This document shows, one piece after another, positions 14,301 to 20,909 of a stretch of 60,000 bases of DNA (position 1 is its first letter; the number at the start of each line of letters is the position of its first letter). The stretch is from contig NC_088301.1 of assembly GCF_032854445.1 (NCBI RefSeq), forward strand, positions 34,957,187-35,017,186, written 5' to 3'. The position numbers were made by a program, and so were the translations under genes. This stretch comes from Liolophura sinensis (Eukaryota > Mollusca > Polyplacophora > Chitonida > Chitonidae). The notes below the pieces were generated by a model. It ran no database searches, was not told the origin of the DNA, and saw only the letters and a program-made list of their open reading frames with translations.

Positions 14301-17300
14301 CACATGACCCCAGTATGAGGGAAATATCAGTTATATGAATCCGTTTACGGGAATGTTAAATCTGGGACAGGAAATATCACTGTAAGTGTGCATCTGATCG
14401 ATTCAAGCTGGTATACAGCTGTTCTGCTTGTACTCACCGACACGGATACCAGCCTGGGCATCCGCTGGACCACCTTTGATCACGTGCGTGACGTAAGCAC
14501 CGACTGACCCATCCGCCATTGATTTGCCACCCACAATGCGCATGCCCAATCCACCAGCTGTCATATTAAATAAAAAGATCCGTTACAGATGCAGGACAGA
14601 TGTTACAGCTATTCCAGTCAGCCAATCCAATAAATTGACCTAGTTCTTAATAAAATCAATTTTCTCGAGCGGGTGAGTTATTTCTGCACGTGGAAAATAT
14701 CCTGTCATTCATAAAGCTCGACATACCCACCCGAGTTAAGACCTAAACCCTCTGTCGTGTTGTGTCTTAAACTCTCCTACATGCTTCACATTAGCATATA
14801 TAATTATAAGTCATCCGCACTTTCCTGTCTGTTAACGCACGTGCAGTTTTACGAAAAATCTGTCACCAGTGTTTTGCAGTAATTTTTATCAGTACTTAAC
14901 TTCTTTCTAAACAGGCAATACCAAAATTTTCAAAATTCTCTCGAACCTTCAAGCAGAAATAAACATATATTGGGAGCTACATGTCTTAAGACATTTTCCC
15001 ATCAAAATGACGAAACTGGTTTTGAAAAATAACTGTACATGAAATACAATGGTGATATCTAATGAATGAGTCAGTGGTAATGGGTAACAGTTTAAGGCAG
15101 GCTGGAAATATAAGCCTGACCTTAATACACAAAAATTGGTATTTTAATCTGGACAAAGTTAACACCAGGCTTATGTTCTTGTACACGTTTGAACAACTGA
15201 CTTTTCTGTATACTCACTTCGGTAACTAGCATCTTTCTTGTCTCTGTGGATAATAACAGGGTGGGGGCTAGATGGATGGAACCGGTCTGAAACACACACT
15301 CCAATCAGTAAATCAATAACCAGGTCTAAATGTGATACATTACATTAGCTGTAGTGAAAGGTAAAGCTCCCCTCACGCGCATCTAAATATCCGTAAATAT
15401 TGGACCTCATTTGCCCTTAAGAGATTCGAACCACAAATACCTGTCTAGTTTTCTCGCTGTATTTTTATATCGTTTTTGTCGTGGAGCATTTGTAGAAATA
15501 ATAGGTGTGGTTTATCCACTCGGACGAGGTTAAAAAGGGGGATGGAAGGTTGGTAAGGAAAGGGGAGAAAGTTAGAAAGGAAATGTTCTTTTTCTGTCAT
15601 AAACTGAGCACTAATGGACATATCTTCACTCCATAATAGAGGAGTGATAAAGAAAATCATTACAGTACATTTATATTCTGTATTCATAGAGAACAATATC
15701 TTGAATTCCATGAATCATGAAGTATTATTTGACACCAGTAGACATATAAGTAATCACACAGAGGTATGAAAGCGACATGATGTGTCATGTTTCCTAAAGG
15801 TTTGTACACAGCACTATGTTTGCATTCCAAGCTTTCGTGGATCTCTAACAAAACAATTTCACGATCTCTCCTGGAGTGTACATTTCACTGTGTGCACTAA
15901 ACCATAAATTTCTTTCATTAAATTTCCAATCTATCTGTGAGTGCAAATCATCCACAGTGTATACGGAACACAGAAGAAGAGTCCATGCTTAGAACTTACT
16001 TTGTTCCCCGGAACTATTGATGGTTATGTTCTCACACTCTGACAGTGTGACTCGTCTGTGTGACGTCGGCGTAGGTGGAGCTAGCAACTGGTTGCTACCC
16101 TCATTTGATCCTGGAAATTGAGGGTCTTGCTCGTTTCCCCCTGGGGTTGGAACAGAACTGGTACGGATAGAGATTTTAGGTGAGTCTCTGAACTGTAGAG
16201 TTAATGTCTCATGTCGTTGGAAGACTGGACTGGCTGCCGAACTGTGTACATCAGAGCTTTTGGCATCAGATATAATACTTGTTGACGAGCTGCTTCTTGA
16301 AAGCGCCCCTTGGCGAACAATTTTGAAATGTGTGTGTGAAGAATCGCGTGGCCTGATGGGCGAGTGGTCCGTGTTCCCCTGCTCAAGGTCAACGCTGTTT
16401 TCAATGGAGGTTTCTGACAAAGACGACCTTCGTTTAGAAGGGACAGTTCGGCTTCTTTTGGATGAGTGTGATTCGCGCGATTTAGTAGGGTTCGGTGACC
16501 GTGAACGTGAATAGATGGGAGAGCGTGATTTGGCTGGCGAACGGGATTTGACAGGTGAACGAGGTGTTCCAGGTGATCGAGATGTGGCAGGCGAACGAGA
16601 TTTAGTAGGCGTTCTAGAATGCGTAGGGGATCGGGGATTTGTAGGGGATCGTGACTTGAGTGTCTTTTCACAATGGTTTTCACGGTGGTCGTTGGATAGG
16701 TTGTCACCGGAAACGGAATTTCCGGAGCTATAGGGAGAGTCATACTGAGAACACACCTGAAGTCCGTGTTCATTGTCCACGGAACGCTGGTGCTGCGACT
16801 TGGGTAATCGGCGACGGCACTTCTTCTGGAATCGATGTTTTCGATCCTGTTGTCGTTCTCTCTGGAACTGCGCATCATCAATGTATGCATCGTCATCATC
16901 TTTGTCATGAATACTGTCACTTATCGACAACTGACTTCGTCTCCTATGGAATTTATGGGAATGTTTAGAATCACTTCCAGAGCTTTTCGCCTTTTTCATC
17001 AGTTCAGAATCCGTGCGATGTCCAGGAACAGCAGAGTTATTAGACTCAGAGCCTCGACGATCTCTCTGAAATGCACAGTAGATGCATTACAGAAGATTAC
17101 AGAAGAAAGTAAAAATAGAGAAGACAGTGTAATAGTTTGCAAATGGTTATAAACCTAGGAATTAATTCAAGTTTTCATATATGGTTCAGCCTAATGGGAA
17201 AATAGGGTCTTTGCATACAGGCCGTAAATAAAAACCGATTATCCTAAGTATTAATCTCATAAACACAAGCTCTAAAGCGGGGTATAATGATTCTAGGGCA

Positions 17301-20300
17301 GAAATTACATTAGGATTCCGTCCTGTTTTCGTACTTTATATACCTTTTTTAGTTCTTTGGTGGTTTGTGTTGTATATATCGTTTTGGGAATTGGCCTTGC
17401 GATTATTGACCTCGGACGTCCTTATTGGTTGAGGGCTAGTATACGAATGTCTGTTTGAACGCAAAGATTAATCTGTTCGTCCAAGTTCCCCAAATTAATG
17501 TTATTACTAATTTTTCTTAGTCAAGACACATACATACATTCTAACAACATTAAATGTAAAACGCTTTGTCCATACTTCGATGATGGAATGTAAACATGAA
17601 AAATATTGCTTTCCCACGAGTTTCAAATCACAGATGTTTTTGAATAGCCTTTATTCATGTCTAACATACTGAAACCATCATAAAATGGAAAAGTGTAGAC
17701 TGACTGTAATAGCAAACATAAGTCAATTTAAGTCAGATATTTTAGGCTTCTCAAAGAAACCAGATGTACCTCTGTACCTGCTAGCAACTGTCTTTAACAG
17801 CATAGAAAAATCCTTAGTTACTGCGAAATTATTTCTTCACAACGCGACGGAGACAGGCTAGGGACAAGGAAAACCGAGACCTACAGGCATGCCGACAAAC
17901 AAGACAAACAGAAAAACAGAGGAATTGTGAGAGAGAAATAAATTTTCCTTACCAGCGTCCCCCAGTCGGATTCCGTTTCTAACAAGCCGGAAGCTTCCAC
18001 TTTAGCTTTGAAAGATTTTCGGTTGAATGCTGGTTTGGCTCCGGCTCCATGAAACCAAATGCCAGTCTGGCAGAGCAATTCCCTCTTCATCTGGCACATG
18101 GTGCAGCGCCACTTGCCACGGACACTCTGAACAAATGGACATGGTGGATAAACAGATATACAGCTTGTCAAACTGCTTTGGAAGGTTATTAACATTTCCT
18201 TGTAACAAGGCGAGTAATTCTGGTCTCTTAAACTATCTAGTTGAAACTTGGATAAATCTTATATATGACATCCATACCTAATTGTTTATCAAATATTTTG
18301 CAAAAATAAATCACATAGAAAACATGTAAAAATTACTACTGAATATAAATATAAAAGATTAAAGGAAGTAATTTTTTTAGCAACAGGGGCACATTTCCAA
18401 GGTAAAGTTAATCCTGTTGAAAGATATAATTCAGTAATTTGTGTAATAGAGTATAAACGTCGCATATCCTTACCACGGACATGAAGTTGGTGATGCCCTT
18501 CCCTAATTTTAATATGCAAATGGGATGAGTTTATTATATATGTTTAGCCAAGAGCAAAGTTCCTACCTCTAATGCTTAGAGGATGATTTATTGAAGTTTT
18601 TGATCTCACCGTTTCTGTTTTTCCAAACTAACGCGGTACATTGTCATATGTTCATATTTAATTGCTATTTATCTAGTACGAATCACAACAAGTAGACATT
18701 TCATACCCTCAAGGCCTAAATGTATCAGATTACCATCAATGATTCCTAGTTAGTGAGAGTCGAGACGCAAAAGCATGGCCTTGCCAGTGGCATCAGTGCA
18801 GCTCAGCTAAACACAATGTTTAGATATTTCAAGAATGACACGATTGGTGACATCCATGAAAGGTCGAGTTAAAAACAGCCTGGAGTCTGCTAAAAACCCA
18901 AGATATTATCCGTGGGCGAAGATAAAGCCTAACTGATGCAAGTTAAAACGAATGCCGACATTGATGTGACTACAGGTGGCCTTTCATTTTAAATTCTAGA
19001 GTTTGGCATAGACCTTCAACCCAACGGGAAGACAGTACAAGTACATCAAACACTAGGCAAGATCAAAGTTTAACTTAACCATGTATTTTATGCCAAAAAG
19101 CGAGCAGCAAAATGAATTTCCGAAAATATTCTTTAAAATGTGTCCTACGGGCCCCTTACAGAACGCAGAAAACTCGACTAGACACGAATAACATTTCAGA
19201 GGGATCCACGTTTATCATTTGATCGCTGAATGGGTTATAATGCGGTAAATCTGTACTATTATATGAATATATTCACTTGTTGAACAAATTTTGAACACTG
19301 CATATAAAGTTTGAAGTAATATTCTCGGTATATTCCCATTTCCATAGTGTTTACACTGGCTTTATGTGACAGCCACTCTGACCTGCAACACAAGCATATT
19401 GGCGAGTGGTTTTCTTATATAGTATGCTATTCTTAGTGCCAAAAGCTTCCAGAGGAATCGGTAACAAGAAACCAAAGAATTCCCTTACTTCACCGACTTC
19501 CAGCATTTCTCAATGTCTTTCTTTGAGAATACAAGAAAAAAAGGATTTTCCGAAAAATAAGACAATCGAGTTAACTAGAAACTGTACTGTCTATAAAAGG
19601 TAGAACAAAGCTACAGCTTAAAATCTTGACTGCCAAGTTTAAATTTAGCTGGAGCCAGTAGTTTTCACTGTTTTCGATGTCCTTGGTGAATTCACGCCTT
19701 CCTTGGTTCAAAACTATCGATACGCTTACCTTGTTTTTCTTGTAATCCCACTTAGGGCGAGTAAAAGAGCCACAGTTTCCGCAGACTCGTCTCCTGCAAT
19801 CTTGGCACACCCTGCCAATGCCGTCAGCAAACTTGTTCTTGTAACAAAGGCGACACAAACGTAAATCCACGTGGTTTCTTTTACTTTTTGTGGACGCTTG
19901 TTGCTCCACCTGTTCCTCAAAGGATCGGATATAATGCTGCAATCGTCTGTAATTGGATAACATATCTAAATACCAGCTAACATTTTAATAAAAGATAAAA
20001 ACATATACTGATCCTATTCCTCCACAAATTTACTAATCTGTGCACAAAACACTTGCTTTCAGTGTAAAATGATCAGGAAAATGATCAAGTCCTAAATAAG
20101 TACGTCTAAAATCGGCTAAAAAAATTAAAAATGTAATAAAGCAATGTCTTTTAAAGAATAATTAGATCATGACAGTAGTTGAACAGTCTTATATGTAATT
20201 AGTTTCTATCTTGCTACCACAACAATATAATTAAGACGTACAAACACACCCAAATACTAACACACCCAACCAGGCACAGATGCAAATCAAGACGTCCCGA

Positions 20301-20909
20301 TTGCATTGGCAAGAGGCCATAACCAGTGAAGAGTTTTCCCTGTCGAAAAGTGCACGGTTTAGCTGAACCTCACATGACGTGGTCTTATCCAATGAGGAGA
20401 ACAGAAACTTACATAAGTTATAACAATAACTTTCATGGCATTTTTCTCTGATAAGCATGTGTACACAGTTTTACTCTCTTAAAACGATAAAAAATAATTT
20501 ATACCATATAAGTTTGTGATAAACTGCATAAAAGTTTAAAACACAGCTTGGGTCTTGGTGAAAAGATGGTCCATGAAATGTGATGATTCTGTCTAATGTG
20601 ATATGTAGGAAGTTTTTAACTGGTTGGGCAAATGGCATCCGTACGTAAGAATAAATGTAATAATAATGGCTAATCAGAAAGACAACGCCGAATTCTTGAT
20701 TTATTACCCTCATAAACCAATTATATTTACCTTGTTCTTGATTTTTCCTCCTCCTCGAAAAGTTCTTGGCGATGAAAGACGTCGTTGAGAATCTGAACCT
20801 CTTCCGGAGTAAATCCGCTGAGGTCAGGAGATGGTGGACATATGGGCGAGCGGGGCGGGCGCAAAGAGTTTGGCGAGTTTGACGATTTGCCGCAACTCGC
20901 TTTCAGTAC
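2227..20909 (-). CDS. RIMS/Fife: RIM/Piccolo/Fife-family active-zone scaffold, 19 coding exons, 5' end missing
   Basis: This is a multidomain presynaptic scaffold. The family links Rab3-bearing vesicles, calcium channels and priming factors at the active zone. I joined 19 exons (20909-20731, 19946-19730, 18126-17953, 17065-16000, 15286-15218, 14557-14438, 13573-13441, 12804-12761, 12535-12426, 11803-11622, 11319-11226, 10774-10411, 8538-8431, 7078-6992, 5575-5488, 4409-4321, 3953-3840, 3251-3109, 2394-2227). All have GT donors and AG acceptors and compatible phases; the sum is 3549 bases, 1182 residues plus stop. Numbering from the first codon seen: Rab-binding helix 28-76, zinc finger 88-146, SR-rich linker 147-545, PDZ about 555-646, C2A about 714-842, C2B about 1047-1170. 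Vertebrate RIM1 is longer (about 1700 residues). C2A residues such as YLLPGR and LEVTVWD resemble Piccolo, HDENSSPLP resembles RIM, and the C-terminal LGSSDS resembles what I recall of arthropod Fife. RIM-family membership is firm; the Fife assignment is inference. No initiator ATG was identified. Confidence 0.92.
2608..2755 (+). repeat. Dispersed repeat R2, in intron 18 of the scaffold gene
   Basis: ATATTAAAGCCTACAGCACG, GAGAGTAAACCAAGAGCAGT, TAGTTGGCAAAATGTTACAA and ACTGTTCATGCAAATGCTTA share order and spacing with copies at 2964, 44804, 54275 and 56566. The end (TGTTCATGYAAATG) matches the 44804 and 56566 copies. Confidence 0.78.
2964..3060 (+). repeat. Dispersed repeat R2, 5' part
   Basis: CAATATAAAAGGCTACAGCA, TAGAGAGTAAAACCACAGCA, GTGACGACAGTGTTAAAGCT and TATGGTCACATATATTACCG match R2. 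It lies about 210 bases from the preceding copy and runs up to the scaffold exon 18 donor region. Confidence 0.76.
3109..3251 (-). CDS. RIMS/Fife: Scaffold exon 18: C2B polybasic strand
   Basis: The acceptor is CGGTTTTAACAG and the donor ATGAAG|GTATAT. It encodes DTYVKTYLMEGNKK, then IQKKKTKLVKG, the polybasic beta-4 that in RIM C2B (CIAKKKTKVVRK) contacts phosphoinositides. YEPIYRQKLKY follows, like LDPLYNQ in RIM. Unlike C2A, C2B keeps both the YVK and the basic patch. Confidence 0.94.
3840..3953 (-). CDS. RIMS/Fife: Scaffold exon 17: first strands of C2B
   Basis: The acceptor is TTTTATATTCCAG and the donor CCACCAG|GTAACG. It encodes ILGDIKLGF and KGQLEVDVICAKGL, nearly the same as GQIQLG and KGQLEVDVIRARGL at the start of RIM C2B. 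RIM C2B binds PI(4,5)P2, liprin-alpha and synaptotagmin (family knowledge). Confidence 0.94.
4321..4409 (-). CDS. RIMS/Fife: Scaffold exon 16: linker before C2B
   Basis: The acceptor is ACTCTTCAGTTTTAG and the donor GCAATGG|GTGAGA. It encodes RTPDRPAPEGDD and LGPGQAPPKPAM, a Pro/Gly-rich linker. Phase fits exons 15 and 17. There is no family motif, so support comes from junctions, frame and composition. Confidence 0.78.
5129..5270 (-). mobile_element. tRNA-derived SINE (family A), 5'-truncated, with target-site duplication
   Basis: The plus strand reads TTTATTTATTTGATTAG, then CACTTATACGACGGCAGCCA, CATTATGGTGGGAGGAAACC and an ACGGCCGGAGA end. This is the tail and body of a SINE widespread in bivalves, in reverse orientation. 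The tRNA-like head with the A and B boxes is missing. CCGGTGAGA flanks it at 5120-5128 and 5271-5279, a likely 9-base target-site duplication. About 20 bases (TTACGCCGTACTC...) are deleted between two TTT runs. It sits in the intron between exons 15 and 16. Confidence 0.8.
5488..5575 (-). CDS. RIMS/Fife: Scaffold exon 15: linker
   Basis: The acceptor is TTCCTCTGTTACAG and the donor ACATACAG|GTATGA. It encodes VQMDLLAPPRPLSRTPSE followed by TSFDEEDMETY. It is a polar linker with no domain. The two-in, two-out phase fits exons 14 and 16. Other open frames across 5244-5780 are longer but lack splice logic. Confidence 0.8.
6992..7078 (-). CDS. RIMS/Fife: Scaffold exon 14: basic linker
   Basis: The acceptor GTGCATAAATAG has a weak pyrimidine tract; the donor is GAGTGACG|GTGAGT. 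Joined to exon 13 it reads LAHRDSFTKKVKRKMSC, similar to the SLTKK(V/M)KR-type basic patch found before the C2B of RIMs. The acceptor choice is supported by phase; a second AG eight bases further in would keep the frame and remove two residues plus part of a codon, so the exact start is less certain. Confidence 0.78.
8050..8430. repeat. Degenerate 17-20 base tandem repeat next to the exon 13 donor
   Basis: Variants of TTACCAAGTTGTCACAG recur about every 17-35 bases (GTTACCCAAGCTGTCA, TTACCAAG, GTCACATGTTGTCC, AAGTTGTCACAA, AAGTTGTCAAAG, AAGTTGCCATAG, GTTGTCACAGATTACCAAG). The array abuts the exon 13 splice donor. Copies are too diverged to give a fixed period. Confidence 0.6.
8431..8538 (-). 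CDS. RIMS/Fife: Scaffold exon 13: linker
   Basis: The acceptor is AACTGATTTTCAG and the donor AACCTTG|GTAAGT. It encodes 35 codons of polar linker (SDRDYPVSRHSSPLPSPGS and onward) between C2A and C2B. Phase fits exon 12 (one base) and exon 14 (two bases). A degenerate tandem repeat lies directly beyond its donor. Confidence 0.82.
8855..8936 (+). repeat. Dispersed repeat R3, in intron 12 of the scaffold gene
   Basis: AATGTGGAATCTTTCCCACT, TAATGTAACTCGGGC and TTCATTTCTTCCTTTGTGAT correspond to the sequence at 43092-43166, the only other copy seen. Confidence 0.65.
9970..10190. repeat. Two or three imperfect long direct repeats in intron 12
   Basis: GGTACCATGGCTTACCACCA, ACAAGGGCAACCTTGTTCTC recurs about 95 bases later as GGTTCCATGGTTTAGCACTA, ACACAAGGTAAAAACTGTTC, and a third partial copy (CCACAAGGTAAAGAAACC, CCTGGTTTAGTACCAAAG) follows. 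No function is recognised. Confidence 0.4.
10411..10774 (-). CDS. RIMS/Fife: Scaffold exon 12: end of C2A and Ser-rich linker
   Basis: The acceptor is TTTTCCTTCTAG and the donor AGCCCGA|GTAAGT. It encodes KALEVTVWDKNY and FLGEVLLDL, the last C2A strands (LEITVWD and FLGEILIEL in RIM; LEVTVWD and FLGEVLIDL in Piccolo). It then gives NHDENSSPLPL, close to RIM THDESSLPLP. The remaining about 70 residues are Ser/Arg-rich linker with LSSSSSIDLLG and RTPSP. Aspartates that bind Ca2+ in synaptotagmin C2 domains are not arranged here, as in RIM, which does not bind Ca2+. Confidence 0.94.
11226..11319 (-). CDS. RIMS/Fife: Scaffold exon 11: C2A middle strands
   Basis: The acceptor is TTCTATTTTCGTAG and the donor GATGCG|GTAAGG. 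It encodes ETGHYETQPGYETT followed by NPEWNKTFIF, which aligns with the KWNQTF strand of C2 domains. In RIM and Piccolo the segment before this strand is polybasic (KRRTK...K); here it has no lysine or arginine. The exon is open only in this frame and fits exons 10 and 12. Confidence 0.9.
11622..11803 (-). CDS. RIMS/Fife: Scaffold exon 10: first half of C2A
   Basis: The acceptor is TTCTGTTTCTAG before ATTGAG; the donor is CGCAA|GTAAGA. It encodes 60 codons plus two bases. ISGRLLIQLCY and RLTVATIRAEGL are strands 1 and 2 of a C2 domain (GQLMVKLWYD and QLIVTIIGAKDL in RIM). It ends LYLLPGR, matching the MYLLPDR of RIM and the VYLLPGR of Piccolo. The usual YVK in front of it is replaced by a run of leucines (755-758). 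A plus-strand open frame of about 108 codons overlaps and is rejected. Confidence 0.9.
11948..12330 (+). other. Unrecognised coding-like remnant inside intron 9, opposite strand
   Basis: A 70-codon open frame (11948-12160) is followed, after a frame change, by another readable stretch containing ARNFPHVYKYDKPP and ENYGRRFQHILCKK up to about 12330. The two frames together read more like a decayed protein than random intron. There are no terminal repeats and no domain I can name. It could be a broken mobile-element gene or chance. Confidence 0.25.
12426..12535 (-). CDS. RIMS/Fife: Scaffold exon 9: basic linker before C2A
   Basis: The acceptor is GAATTATTTCTTCAG and the donor ACACCT|GTAAGA. It encodes residues 669-704 with a basic stretch, SRPKRRMLPKTP. 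RIMs carry Pro/Arg-rich linkers here; nothing specific is recognisable. It ends in phase 0, as required by the C2A exon. Confidence 0.82.
12761..12804 (-). CDS. RIMS/Fife: Scaffold exon 8: 44-base micro-exon
   Basis: A short exon with strong flanks, acceptor TTTTCTTCTTCCAG and donor AAATCAG|GTAGAT. It encodes SQISPSVKAKIPKS in the linker after the PDZ. Its phase (1 base in, 1 out) fits exon 7 and exon 9. Because 44 is not a multiple of three, skipping it alone would shift the frame. Confidence 0.8.
13441..13573 (-). CDS. RIMS/Fife: Scaffold exon 7: end of PDZ domain
   Basis: It begins GDTILEWNGRSL, equivalent to the strongly conserved GDEVLEWNG of RIM, and continues through ATFEEAREIM and a final strand VQLLVLHTSN. 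Acceptor TCTTTTTGTTCCAG, donor CAATCTGA|GTAAGA. A plus-strand open frame over the same bases is antisense noise. Confidence 0.94.
14438..14557 (-). CDS. RIMS/Fife: Scaffold exon 6: PDZ core
   Basis: It encodes residues 570-608. The carboxylate-binding loop is GGLGM (570-574), followed by RIVGGK and GAYVTHVIKGGPADAQAG, the typical PDZ beta-B to alpha-A segment. The RIM PDZ binds the C-termini of ELKS/CAST and presynaptic Ca2+ channels (family knowledge). Acceptor TTTAATATGACAG, donor GTGTCG|GTGAGT. Confidence 0.93.
15218..15286 (-). CDS. RIMS/Fife: Scaffold exon 5: start of PDZ domain
   Basis: A 69-base exon, acceptor GTGTGTTTCAG, donor TACCGAA|GTGAGT. It encodes the first PDZ strand, SPHPVIIHRDKK, the counterpart of the SHPVTW / PPIII lead of RIM and Piccolo PDZ domains. 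The phase (2 bases in, 1 out) fits both neighbours. Confidence 0.88.
16000..17065 (-). CDS. RIMS/Fife: Scaffold exon 4: long Ser/Arg/Pro-rich linker
   Basis: A 1066-base exon, acceptor TGCATTTCAG, donor GAACAAA|GTAAGT. It encodes residues 191-545, low in hydrophobics and probably disordered. Basic and acidic clusters (KDDDDAYIDD; QKKCRRRLPK) precede eight SPxxSR-type hexapeptides at residues about 328-387 (bases 16475-16654), then several isolated Ser-rich phosphorylatable runs. RIM and Piccolo have disordered linkers between zinc finger and PDZ, but this hexapeptide array is not one I recognise from vertebrate RIM. Plus-strand open frames here are by-products of the 18-base period. Confidence 0.93.
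17345..17466 (-). repeat. Dispersed repeat R1, copy in intron 3 of the scaffold gene
   Basis: In reverse complement it reads CAGACATTCGTATACTAGCC, CTCAACCAATAAGGACGTCC, GGTCAATAATCGCAAGGCCA, ATTCCCAAAACGA and CACAAACCACCAAAGAACTA. The same order recurs at 36325, 48378 and 52889. No coding potential is shared. Confidence 0.82.
17953..18126 (-). CDS. RIMS/Fife: Scaffold exon 3: end of zinc finger
   Basis: A 58-codon, phase 0-0 exon between CATTTGTTCAG and CTG|GTAAGG. It supplies the fourth Cys pair in WRCTMC (140/143) and the following TGIWFHGAG, which corresponds to the SGAWFFGSG motif after the RIM zinc finger. This motif is part of the Rab3 contact in the SGAWFF/Y-containing effectors (known for the family). 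The tail is charged and ends SDWGTL. Confidence 0.93.
19730..19946 (-). CDS. RIMS/Fife: Scaffold exon 2: Rab-binding coiled segment and zinc-finger Cys pairs 1-3
   Basis: The acceptor is CCAATTACAG and the donor is AACAAG|GTAAGC. After a charged helix (HYIRSFEEQVEQQ) come three Cys pairs, CRLC (91/94), CQDC (107/110) and CGNC (115/118), with KFADGIG between the first two. This matches the FYVE-like Rab-effector zinc finger of RIM (CHKTKFADG). The fourth pair is in the next exon, so an intron splits the finger. The exon joins in phase 0 to the next. Confidence 0.93.
20731..20909 (-). CDS. RIMS/Fife: Scaffold exon 1 seen: Rab-binding helix
   Basis: The exon encodes residues 1-60 of the model. 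The acceptor is TTCGGTTGTAG before GTACTG and the donor is ACAAG|GTAAAT; the exon starts in phase 0 and ends with two bases of an Arg codon. A Ser/Pro-rich lead (residues 9-28) is followed by PDLSGFTPEEV and an acidic helix ending FEEEEKSR, the counterpart of the PDLSHLT-EEE-RQKEEEEKE helix through which RIM and rabphilin contact GTP-bound Rab3. The acceptor in front shows that at least one more exon, with the start codon, lies upstream. Confidence 0.86.

Noticed and set aside
16201-16968. Several long open frames on both strands over the SR-rich exon (239 codons in another minus frame; 84, 72 and 102 codons on the plus strand)
   Set aside because: They are by-products of the 18-base hexapeptide repeat and the high GC of exon 4. 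Only one frame joins its neighbours in phase.
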